From a virus, in IMG/VR virus record IMGVR_UViG_3300031841_003346, positions 1 through 44,859 of that record: a DNA stretch of 44,859 nt; one strand, written 5' to 3'. Position numbers and translations under genes: made by a program. The first letter of the stretch is position 1. Every line of letters begins with the position of its first letter. Below, in pieces: positions 1-6,146 of the stretch. The notes beneath the pieces are model-generated. The model worked only from the letters and a program-made list of their open reading frames with translations, was not told the origin of the DNA and did not search any database.

Positions 1-324
1 ACAGGACAATCAGGAGTTGTTATTCATAACTGGAATGATGGACACGTATTTTATCACACAACACCAGCAGGTGATATTACTGCAAACTTTACAAACGTTA
101 ATTTAACGGCTGAATATGCTACGAATGTAACAATAATTATTAATCAGGGTGCTACACCTTATGAAGTTACCGCAGTGCAAATAGCAGGAGTGGCACAGAC
201 TATTAATTGGCAAGGTGGCTCGGCTCCTACAGGAACAGCCAACGGAATTGATAGTTTCTCATTTACGATATTAAATGATGGTGGCTCATACGTTGTGCTT
301 GGACAAATGGTAGACTTCACATAA
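1..324 (+). CDS. C-terminal part of a phage structural (tail/fibre) protein, 5' end missing
   Basis: Frame 1 is open from the left edge to a TAA at 322-324, giving 107 residues of a protein that begins outside the window. The piece is rich in Thr, Asn, Gly and Val and reads like alternating beta-strands, with QSGVVIHNW near its start and INWQGGSAPTGTANGIDSF later. That GG-x-x-PTG-x-ANGID-x-F pattern is typical of the repetitive C-terminal domains of marine T4-like tail or fibre proteins. The stop overlaps the next ATG (TAATG), so the two are probably translated together. The exact virion part cannot be told from this fragment. Confidence 0.7.
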   Translation, partial: TGQSGVVIHNWNDGHVFYHTTPAGDITANFTNVNLTAEYATNVTIIINQGATPYEVTAVQIAGVAQTINWQGGSAPTGTANGIDSFSFTILNDGGSYVVLGQMVDFT

Positions 325-1184
325 TGCCTTTTATAGCATCAACCACAGGTAGTTTTTTCTCAGGACGTAGAGCAACAGCATTTAGTAGCACGCCTTACAA
401 TCCTTCAGTAAACATACCCAATCTCAGTCTTTGGCTTGATCCAAGTGACACTTCGACAACAACTTACAGTGGCACAAACCTTACATCAATCACAGACAAG
501 ACTGGCACAGCAACTATGTCAATAACTAACACTCCAAGTAAAGGCACGTCTAATGGATTAGAAACAATAGTATTCGATCAATCATTTAATGAATATTTGT
601 CTACAGGTTATACCGCTCAGGCGTCTTCGGGCAATCACTGGGCATTGTTCATTGGACAGATAGCCACACCCGACAACACTAAAGATAGTATATGGAGTTT
701 TGAAACCAATCAATCACCTAAAAGAGATTATGCTGTCAGTGCCAGTAACGCCAGTGCATTTGATGGGGAGTTGGATTTAGATGGTTTGAGTTCAAACAGG
801 ATTAGTAGCACAGCAGGAAACTTGATAGAGTTCACTGCCCAGACACCTATTGCCGCATCAACCAATGTTATTGTAGTAACTTTCTTCAACAAGACAGGCA
901 GTGAGATAGGGGTGAGGGTAAACGGTGTCAACGCATTTACTCCTGAAACAGATTACGACAATAACTTACAAAACAATCAACTGTTGAGACTATTCCGTAA
1001 CAGAGGCAGTCAAACGTTTGGTGGCACAATGTATGAATTTATGAGCGTAAAGGGATTGCCAGGCACAGGCGGCACGGATATGACCTACATAGAAGAGGCA
1101 GAAGGATATGTAGCACACAAATGGGGTGCAGAGTCGCTTTTACCTGTAAGTCATCCTTACAAGAGTTCGGCACCAACAGGATAA
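324..1184 (+). CDS. Putative virion structural protein with LamG/concanavalin-like fold
   Basis: A 286-residue protein, Ser/Thr/Asn rich, with no signal peptide or membrane segment. After a short N-terminal arm (about 1-30) it has LSLWLDPSDTSTTTYSG, an opening often seen in phage LamG/concanavalin-A-like jelly-roll domains. It ends with EAEGYVAHKWG followed by LLPVSHPYKSSAP, a C-terminal signature (E-G-Y-x-A-H-K-W ... HPYK) I know from marine phage structural proteins. The start overlaps the upstream stop by one base. Likely role: a carbohydrate-binding or decoration component of tail or baseplate. The fold is inferred; the attachment site in the virion is unknown. Confidence 0.65.
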   Translation: MPFIASTTGSFFSGRRATAFSSTPYNPSVNIPNLSLWLDPSDTSTTTYSGTNLTSITDKTGTATMSITNTPSKGTSNGLETIVFDQSFNEYLSTGYTAQASSGNHWALFIGQIATPDNTKDSIWSFETNQSPKRDYAVSASNASAFDGELDLDGLSSNRISSTAGNLIEFTAQTPIAASTNVIVVTFFNKTGSEIGVRVNGVNAFTPETDYDNNLQNNQLLRLFRNRGSQTFGGTMYEFMSVKGLPGTGGTDMTYIEEAEGYVAHKWGAESLLPVSHPYKSSAPTG

Positions 1185-1187
1185 ATA
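1180..1187 (+). promoter_or_regulatory. T4-type late promoter octamer (GATAAATA)
   Basis: GATAAATA sits 20 bases before the ATG at 1208 and overlaps the stop codon of the preceding gene. T4 late promoters need only a -10-like TATAAATA recognised by the gp55 sigma factor with the sliding clamp. The 20 bases starting here (octamer followed by CTGTATAAGAGG) are almost the same as those starting at 28748, which supports a shared promoter element. Confidence 0.55.
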
Positions 1188-1207
1188 CTGTATAAGAGGT
1201 ATTTACT

Positions 1208-1966
1208 ATGACACACTTCGTACGACTATTTGTAAATAACAAACATCAACTATCTGAATCAGAAGTACCGTATAATACGGTATTGGAATCAGAAGATAAT
1301 TTAGTTTATGAATTCCAACATGATACTGCGCTAACAGAAAAACAAGCAGATGACTATGCAGGAGCACTGTCTGACTACTTGTTAGAAAGTGGTATTGAGG
1401 ATTTTGATATTGAAATATCCATGAGCGAAGAAGATAGTTTAGCAGAAGAAGCAAAAATTGCACATAAAACTATTGCCGAGGATTGGCGCATCAATGTGCA
1501 ACCTATACTAGAAGAAAACACAGGCAGTCATTACATGGGTGCATATGCGTTTAACAAGAAAGCTGAAAAAGCAATTAAAGAACACAAGCGGTTTAAAGAG
1601 ATGCTTACCCTTGACGAGATAACGCTAGAAGAAGACGAAGACTTTCATGAATTGTTTGGATATTTAGGTTATGTTGAAGAAGCAGGTATTTTTGAAGCAA
1701 AGTACAGAGGGCGTACAGTGAAGCTTAACAAGCCTATGCGTGGCGATGTAAAAAAATTCAAAGTGTACGTTAACAAACCAGGCAAAGGCGGCAAGAAACG
1801 TGTAGTTAAAGTTAACTTTGGACACGGCGGTACAAGTGCTAAACGTAAAACAATGCGCATACGCAAAAACAATCCTGCAAGACGTAGAAGCTTCCGTGCT
1901 AGGCATAACTGTGATAATCCAGGGCCAAAGTGGAAAGCACGTTATTGGAGTTGTCGCAAATGGTAG
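1208..1966 (+). CDS. Conserved phage protein with basic Cys-containing C-terminal module
   Basis: 252 residues. The first 150 are acidic and probably helical (several E/D runs). From about residue 170 the protein turns strongly basic: KKFKVYVNKPGKGGKKRVVK, then VNFGHGG, RIRKNNPARRRSFRARHNC and finally DNPGPKWKARYWSC. This tail (R-x-x-N-P-x-R-R-x-S-F-R-A-R-H-x-C ... P-G-P-K ... Y-W-S-C) is a module I recognise from marine T4-like phage proteins, with two cysteines near the end. Lack of the MK-x-x-E-I leader separates it from the genes that follow. It lies directly behind a late promoter, which fits a virion or head-assembly role. A DNA- or scaffold-binding function for the tail is my inference. 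Confidence 0.6.
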   Translation: MTHFVRLFVNNKHQLSESEVPYNTVLESEDNLVYEFQHDTALTEKQADDYAGALSDYLLESGIEDFDIEISMSEEDSLAEEAKIAHKTIAEDWRINVQPILEENTGSHYMGAYAFNKKAEKAIKEHKRFKEMLTLDEITLEEDEDFHELFGYLGYVEEAGIFEAKYRGRTVKLNKPMRGDVKKFKVYVNKPGKGGKKRVVKVNFGHGGTSAKRKTMRIRKNNPARRRSFRARHNCDNPGPKWKARYWSCRKW

Positions 1967-2259
1967 GTTGGGATGTTGCTAATGATTTCCTAGTGTACGC
2001 TAGAAACGATAAAGATTTTTACCCAAAACACTATTACCCTTGCATGAGCAAGATGAGTGATATTATGGATATGAAAAAGCCAGTAAAGCGTTCGCATGTA
2101 ATGCCTATGCTTAAACAAGGTATGCAATCATATTGTGATAAATTTGATCTAGGTCCTGCAGATCAAGTATTCTCTAAAGAAATCGTTGATGATATATTAA
2201 AACGTATTTCAACTGAAGAAATGCCGTTAATACGTAAAGGTGAGTACAGATGCAGATAA
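1960..2259 (+). CDS. Conserved hypothetical phage protein, 99 aa
   Basis: I place the start at the ATG at 1960, which has GGAG about 10 bases upstream and overlaps the previous stop; an in-frame GTG at 1930 would add 10 residues but is less likely. The protein has YARNDKDFYPKHYYPCMSKM near its start, then a middle FDLGPADQVFSKE and an end EEMPLIRKGEY. It resembles small all-helical proteins encoded next to head genes in marine T4-like phages. It has no membrane segment and no catalytic motif I can name. Function unknown; its place in the late operon suggests virion assembly. Confidence 0.6.
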   Translation: MVGWDVANDFLVYARNDKDFYPKHYYPCMSKMSDIMDMKKPVKRSHVMPMLKQGMQSYCDKFDLGPADQVFSKEIVDDILKRISTEEMPLIRKGEYRCR

Positions 2260-3005
2260 GAGAAATAGTTTCTCAATCACTTTACGAACAAGGAAGGGGC
2301 GGCACTGCTACTAGAGGCACATCCAAGCACATGGGTTTAAGATTTACCCAACCTACCCAACAAGGTCAAACACCTAGAGGATCTAGCGCATCTATCAAGT
2401 CATCACCTAGTAGAGCAGCAGCACAACGTATAAATCTAAATCCTAGACAACAAAGAAGAATAAAAAATTTAGATAAATGGACAAGTATAGGTAAGGATAC
2501 AGCTAGCAAGTTTAGAAAGTTTCCTACAAATCTACAAAAACAACATCGAATTGCTATTAAGCAGCTACAAAGAAAAATACAAAAAATAAAAAATCCTAGA
2601 AACAAAAAACTTGCTCAATCTTTTGCTGTAGCAAGACAAACTGCAGGCATAGCAACGAGTACAAGATTACAACTTACTGCAATACCTAAAATGATAGGTA
2701 TATATACAGCTATCCAAAGTTTAATAGATTGGGCTAATAATCCTGAAGAATACACAACTTCCAAGGACGGAATATCTCGTGTAATGAATATATTAAAAGA
2801 AGAAGCAATTTGGGCAGCAATCGGCATTTTAGGGTTTAATATTATTGGTAAAGGAGTTGTGTCTCTGATTAAACTATTAGGTAGAGTTTTACAAAAACTT
2901 TGGAATAAGCTACCTGATATTGTTAAAGGAATAACAGTATTAGGCACAAGCGGTAGTGGAATTGTGGCGACTCCGGCGTTAGCAGGATCAGGAGCACAAG
3001 AATGA
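2250..3005 (+). CDS. Putative head-internal protein with capsid-targeting-like leader
   Basis: 251 residues starting MQIREIVSQSLYEQ. The MxIxEI start plus L-Y-E at residues 11-13 resembles the T4 capsid-targeting leader that prohead protease gp21 cuts after [L/I]-x-E. Residues 15-110 are very basic with many Arg, Lys and Gln (about 70-75 has PRQQRR). Two hydrophobic helices follow (roughly 180-200, AAIGILGFNIIGKGVVSLI, and a weaker one near the C-terminus). The ATG overlaps the previous gene by 10 bases and has AAAGGTGAG upstream. The basic middle could bind packaged DNA and the hydrophobic end a membrane during ejection; both are inferences. Confidence 0.55.
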   Translation: MQIREIVSQSLYEQGRGGTATRGTSKHMGLRFTQPTQQGQTPRGSSASIKSSPSRAAAQRINLNPRQQRRIKNLDKWTSIGKDTASKFRKFPTNLQKQHRIAIKQLQRKIQKIKNPRNKKLAQSFAVARQTAGIATSTRLQLTAIPKMIGIYTAIQSLIDWANNPEEYTTSKDGISRVMNILKEEAIWAAIGILGFNIIGKGVVSLIKLLGRVLQKLWNKLPDIVKGITVLGTSGSGIVATPALAGSGAQE

Positions 3006-3580
3006 AAATATCAGAAGTATTTGGATTAGGCAAAAGAGGGAAACAAGCAGCATTTGCCTTCGGTAGATTAAATCCTGCTACAGTTGGTCATGAGCTTATG
3101 GTAAACGCTATAGCACAACAGCCAGGTGATGGCTTTTTGTTTCTAAGTGATAGAGCAGCTAAGTTGCCCACTGATCCGCTGAGTCCACAAGAAAAACTAG
3201 AATGGGCTAGATTAAGTTTTAATAATGTAGCAGTAGGCTTAGCAAAAACTGTGTTAATCGCAGCTGACAGATTATATAAAATGGGTTATACTGATATTGT
3301 ATTTGTAGAAGGCGAAGATAAACTATTTCCACTAATAGAAAGATACAATGGTGTAGAAACTGCTATACATAACTACAATTTTAACAGCATAAAACAGTTT
3401 AGATTGACTAGAAATCCCGATGCGGAAGATGCGTCAGGTATGAGTGCTAGTAAAATGCGCCAAGCTGTGATAGATAACAATTTTGATTTATTTAAATCTG
3501 GTGTAACACAGCCTGCACAACCACAGGCACAGGCTATGTTTGATAAGTTAGGTCAAATTCTAGGTGTCAACAATGGATGA
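3002..3580 (+). CDS. Nucleotidyltransferase (cytidylyltransferase-like), leader-tagged
   Basis: 192 residues. After a leader-like MKISEVFG, residues 20-30 read FGRLNPATVGH, the nucleotide-binding strand and (T/H)xGH motif of the cytidylyltransferase/HIGH superfamily, with Thr in place of the first His. SGMSASKMRQAV near residue 150 is the second family motif (IS-x-S-x-[IM]-R). These two motifs show a Rossmann-fold enzyme that would transfer a nucleotide from NTP; the substrate is unknown. RNPDAEDASGMSASKMR is a pattern I know from marine phages. Start and upstream stop overlap as ATGA, with AGGAG upstream. Unlike its neighbours it lacks a clear [I/L]-x-E cleavage site. It sits among head proteins, so it may be packaged, as T4 Alt is. 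Confidence 0.75.
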   Translation: MKISEVFGLGKRGKQAAFAFGRLNPATVGHELMVNAIAQQPGDGFLFLSDRAAKLPTDPLSPQEKLEWARLSFNNVAVGLAKTVLIAADRLYKMGYTDIVFVEGEDKLFPLIERYNGVETAIHNYNFNSIKQFRLTRNPDAEDASGMSASKMRQAVIDNNFDLFKSGVTQPAQPQAQAMFDKLGQILGVNNG

Positions 3581-3785
3581 GTTAGATCAGATTCGTAAAT
3601 TAGCAGGTATAAATGAATTTAAAGGATACACTGCCTACGAAGGATCTAATATCTCTGTTACAGGGACAGAAAAAAGACAAATAGAACGTGAGGAAAATAT
3701 ACAACCAGGTACAGACGACTGGTTTAAGCTATGGTTTTCTAGGCCCTATCTAAATGGACCTATTAGTTTTAGGGGACGCAAATGA
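3573..3785 (+). CDS. Small conserved phage protein, 70 aa
   Basis: I start this at the ATG at 3573 (MDELDQIRKLAGINEF), which overlaps the end of the nucleotidyltransferase gene by eight bases; a GTG three codons earlier is less likely. The opening M-x-E-L-x-x-[IM]-R-x-L-A-G-[IV] is common at the start of small marine phage proteins. The end (DDWFKLWFSRPYLNGP) is aromatic. No enzyme motif or membrane helix is visible. Function unknown; coupled to the surrounding late genes. Confidence 0.55.
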   Translation: MDELDQIRKLAGINEFKGYTAYEGSNISVTGTEKRQIEREENIQPGTDDWFKLWFSRPYLNGPISFRGRK

Positions 3786-4888
3786 AAATATGGGATATTT
3801 TTGAAGGCGTTGGCCGTATTACTACACAAAACCAAACTGCAGACGTAGGTCCAAACCAAGTTAGTATAGAAGCTGCTAAATTTGGCTTTAAAGTAGACAA
3901 AGACGGGCGGCCTGCTCACACAGCAAGGGGTTCTAGTGTACACAAACTGTTTAATTTAGGTTTATCTGAGTCAGTGCTTATCAAATTAGAGCGTGATAAA
4001 CGTAATAACATCTATGTACTACATATGGTCGACAACGAAGACAAGCATAGAGTAGAACTGCGTGGCGAAAAAGGCTACGAAACTGGAAATTACAACAAAA
4101 ACGATCGCTTACATCAAGTTTTAGACGGCTTAGGTAAAGCAGTTGACCTCGGCGCACTGTTTGCTGGCGAAACTGTAAGTATAAATCCACATCACCCTGA
4201 TGGCGAACAAGCATTAAATATTACTAAAGCTGTAATGACCAATGAACAAAAAGGTCCCTGCCCTGTAACAGGCGAAGCTGTATGTAAATGTGATGATAAA
4301 AACCTAAACGAAGCTGGATCTGCAATAGGTAAAATTGTACAAAAGTTAGGTTTTGGAAAAGAAGCAGTAAACTCAGTGTTTAGAATACTAAGACGCAGGA
4401 AAGGAAACAGCGGTTTATCCGACAGCAAAGTACGTGCTATGGCATATCGTGCTGTACAAAGAGAACGAGAAGAACTTGAAAACGTTAAATCTGCTACAAG
4501 AAAAAAACAACAATTTAAGTATGATCAAAAAATGGATGAATTACCTGGGCAACGTTGGGACGATGAACTAGGCATGTATGTAATAGACGAAGTTGCACCG
4601 CCAGGTAGAGAAGATCAAGTTCTAGCGCTTAAAGGAAAAGTTGATAATCCTTATGCAGTAGCATGGGCTAGTTATAACAAAAGTAAAAAAAAAGAAAGCG
4701 TAGATGAAAACTTTGCCGATGGTAAGAAAAAAGGCAAAAGCAGACCAGGACGTGTAAAACGTTCAGGAGCAAGTTGCAAAGGATCAGTAACAAGCCTTCG
4801 TAAAAAAGCAAAAAAGTACAAGGGCGAACGTGGAAAAATGTATCATTGGTGCGCAAATATGAAAAGTGGTAGAAGAAAGAAAAGCTAG
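3782..4888 (+). CDS. Putative head-internal protein, modular, with leader and Cys/Lys-rich tail
   Basis: 368 residues starting MKIWDIFEGVG; IFE at 6-8 gives a prohead-protease-type [I/L]-x-E site followed by Gly. The middle has CPVTGEAVCKCDD (about 160-172), a possible metal-binding cluster. A module APPGREDQVLALKGKVDNPY continuing AVAWASYNKS lies near residues 270-305, and the C-terminus carries GRVKRSGASCKGSVTSLRKK and GKMYHWCANMKSGRRKKS. I have seen both modules in other marine phage proteins in different combinations. The start overlaps the previous stop as ATGA, with AGGGGA upstream. Probably a packaged nucleoprotein or core protein; no enzymatic function is visible. Confidence 0.6.
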   Translation: MKIWDIFEGVGRITTQNQTADVGPNQVSIEAAKFGFKVDKDGRPAHTARGSSVHKLFNLGLSESVLIKLERDKRNNIYVLHMVDNEDKHRVELRGEKGYETGNYNKNDRLHQVLDGLGKAVDLGALFAGETVSINPHHPDGEQALNITKAVMTNEQKGPCPVTGEAVCKCDDKNLNEAGSAIGKIVQKLGFGKEAVNSVFRILRRRKGNSGLSDSKVRAMAYRAVQREREELENVKSATRKKQQFKYDQKMDELPGQRWDDELGMYVIDEVAPPGREDQVLALKGKVDNPYAVAWASYNKSKKKESVDENFADGKKKGKSRPGRVKRSGASCKGSVTSLRKKAKKYKGERGKMYHWCANMKSGRRKKS

Positions 4889-4890
4889 TT

Positions 4891-5667
4891 ATGAAAATGA
4901 ACGAAATAATTACTGAACAACAGGGTTTAGCAAAAATCACAACTAAAAGTGGCAAACAAGCTTGGGTTGCTGCACCTGTGCAGGCACAATTTCAAGCTTT
5001 TGTAAATGATTTAGAAGCTACTGGATATAATATATACTCTATAGGCGGATATAATAAAAGAAGGACAAGCAGCGGTAAGTGGAGTCATCATGCTCAAGGT
5101 TTAGCAATTGACATAAATCCAGATGACAATCCGCAAGGACCAACATTAATTACTGACATGCCTCCTAATATAAGTCAAATAGCTGCAAAACACGGTTTAG
5201 GATGGGGCGGAAATTGGAACCGTTCTAAAGACGCTATGCATTTTAGCGCAGCAGCTAGAGAAGGAGGCAATATTCAAGTGTCTAGAGGACCTAATATATA
5301 CGGAGGCGGCGCAAGCACTAAAACTACCACTGTAACACGGCCTACTAGCAATAAAAAAACAAGAAAACCTTCTGCTCCTATGTCAACGTCAGGTGCAAAT
5401 CTACTTAGAAACACTGGCTCTTACAGTCCACAACTAATACCAACAGTTAAAAAACTACAAACAAGACTAGAAGAATTAGGTTATAGTGTTGGTTCAACAG
5501 GCATAGACGGAAAGTTTGGGCCTCGCACAGAACAAGCAGTACGCCGCTTCCAACAGGCTAATAGTTTACAGGTCGATGGAATAGTTGGTCCTGAAACAAG
5601 AAAAGCACTTGCTGCTGCAAAAGCGAGTACTAACACGTCCGGATACAATAATGAATTTGATACTTAA
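4891..5667 (+). CDS. M15-family peptidase with C-terminal peptidoglycan-binding domain (endolysin or virion lysin)
   Basis: 258 residues. The leader MKMNEIITE (I-T-E at 7-9) matches the neighbouring genes. Residues 65-74, SHHAQGLAID, are the S-x-H-x-x-G-x-A-x-D zinc motif of M15 D,D-carboxypeptidase/L-alanyl-D-glutamate peptidases (H67, D74), and MHF gives the third ligand H117. After a Ser/Thr/Lys linker (about 140-180), residues 183-240 form a PG_binding_1 repeat with KLQTRLEELGY, DGKFGPRTEQAVRRFQ and DGIVGPETRKAL. It should cut peptide stems in peptidoglycan. The leader suggests it might be packed in the head and ejected, rather than acting only at lysis; no holin was recognised nearby. 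Confidence 0.85.
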   Translation: MKMNEIITEQQGLAKITTKSGKQAWVAAPVQAQFQAFVNDLEATGYNIYSIGGYNKRRTSSGKWSHHAQGLAIDINPDDNPQGPTLITDMPPNISQIAAKHGLGWGGNWNRSKDAMHFSAAAREGGNIQVSRGPNIYGGGASTKTTTVTRPTSNKKTRKPSAPMSTSGANLLRNTGSYSPQLIPTVKKLQTRLEELGYSVGSTGIDGKFGPRTEQAVRRFQQANSLQVDGIVGPETRKALAAAKASTNTSGYNNEFDT

Positions 5668-5711
5668 ACACCCGGGTATGGTAATGAATTTGATTGAAAA
5701 GGAAATTAACA

Positions 5712-5951
5712 ATGAGTGAATTAGCAGACAAAGTTAAAAAAGTACTAGCAGATACATTAAACAAAGACGTTGATATGTTTACAGAATCTGCTAATTTTAT
5801 AGACGACTTAGGTGCTGACAGTTTAGATACTGTAGAAATAGTTATAGCACTTGAAAACGAGTTTGACATTACAATTGACGACGACGATGCTGAAAGTTTA
5901 ATGACAGTCGGCGAAGTTGTTTCATATGTAACTGAAGCTGTAGGAGAATAA
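5712..5951 (+). CDS. acpP-like: Acyl carrier protein
   Basis: 79 residues starting at ATG 5712 (AAAGGAAAT upstream); a longer TTG start at 5694 is unlikely. FIDDLGADSLDTVEIVIAL is the classic ACP signature; Ser37 of DSL would carry 4'-phosphopantetheine. The high Asp/Glu content, the EFDIT-x-x-DDDAE loop and the length match bacterial AcpP (77-80). The protein is cytosolic. It lies between the lysin and a tiny leader-tagged protein in the late operon, with no fatty-acid gene beside it. Partners could be host synthases, or the phage adenylate-forming enzyme at 30075-30773 (speculative). A phosphopantetheinyl transferase is not seen, so the host enzyme would be needed. Confidence 0.9.
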   Translation: MSELADKVKKVLADTLNKDVDMFTESANFIDDLGADSLDTVEIVIALENEFDITIDDDDAESLMTVGEVVSYVTEAVGE

Positions 5952-5952
5952 A

Positions 5953-6117
5953 ATGAAAATGAATGAAATTACTGAAACAACAACCAGCGCAAGTGTTGCC
6001 ACAGCATTTGCAGACGGCGGAAATGGTTTTGTAAACGGCGGCCCTGGAACACCACCAATTAGTCGCACAGGGTCAAAAAAGAAAAAGAAAACTGAAGATC
6101 AAAAAAAGCAGAAGTGA
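5953..6117 (+). CDS. 54-aa leader-tagged phage protein (putative head-internal peptide)
   Basis: A short frame of 54 codons, ATG one base after the ACP stop and TGA at 6115-6117. It begins MKMNEITETTTSASVATAFA, nearly the same leader as the lysin gene (MKMNEIITE), with I-T-E at 6-8. A Gly/Asn-rich centre GNGFVNGGPGTPP follows and then SKKKKKTEDQKKQK. The nucleotide sequence of the leader is also almost identical to that at 4891, apart from one extra codon there. Function unknown; a cleaved basic internal head peptide is my best reading. Confidence 0.55.
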   Translation: MKMNEITETTTSASVATAFADGGNGFVNGGPGTPPISRTGSKKKKKTEDQKKQK

Positions 6118-6123
6118 TAAATA
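6116..6123 (+). promoter_or_regulatory. T4-type late promoter octamer (GATAAATA)
   Basis: GATAAATA overlaps the stop of the preceding 54-codon gene and lies 23 bases upstream of the ATG at 6147, a suitable distance for late transcription. AATAGGAATT provides a ribosome site between promoter and start. Confidence 0.5.
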
Positions 6124-6146
6124 TAATATATTAATAGGAATTCATC

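Noticed and set aside
1206-1463. Minus-strand open frame opposite the gene at 1208
   Set aside because: Lies wholly inside a well-supported gene, Leu/Tyr-rich shadow composition, no ribosome site.
5648-5696. Short direct repeat TAATGAATTTGAT at the end of the lysin gene and just after
   Set aside because: Only 13 bases and two copies; may be a small slippage duplication but no attachment site or element borders it.
5694-5711. TTG start extending the ACP by six residues
   Set aside because: The ATG at 5712 has a proper ribosome site and gives the normal ACP N-terminus.
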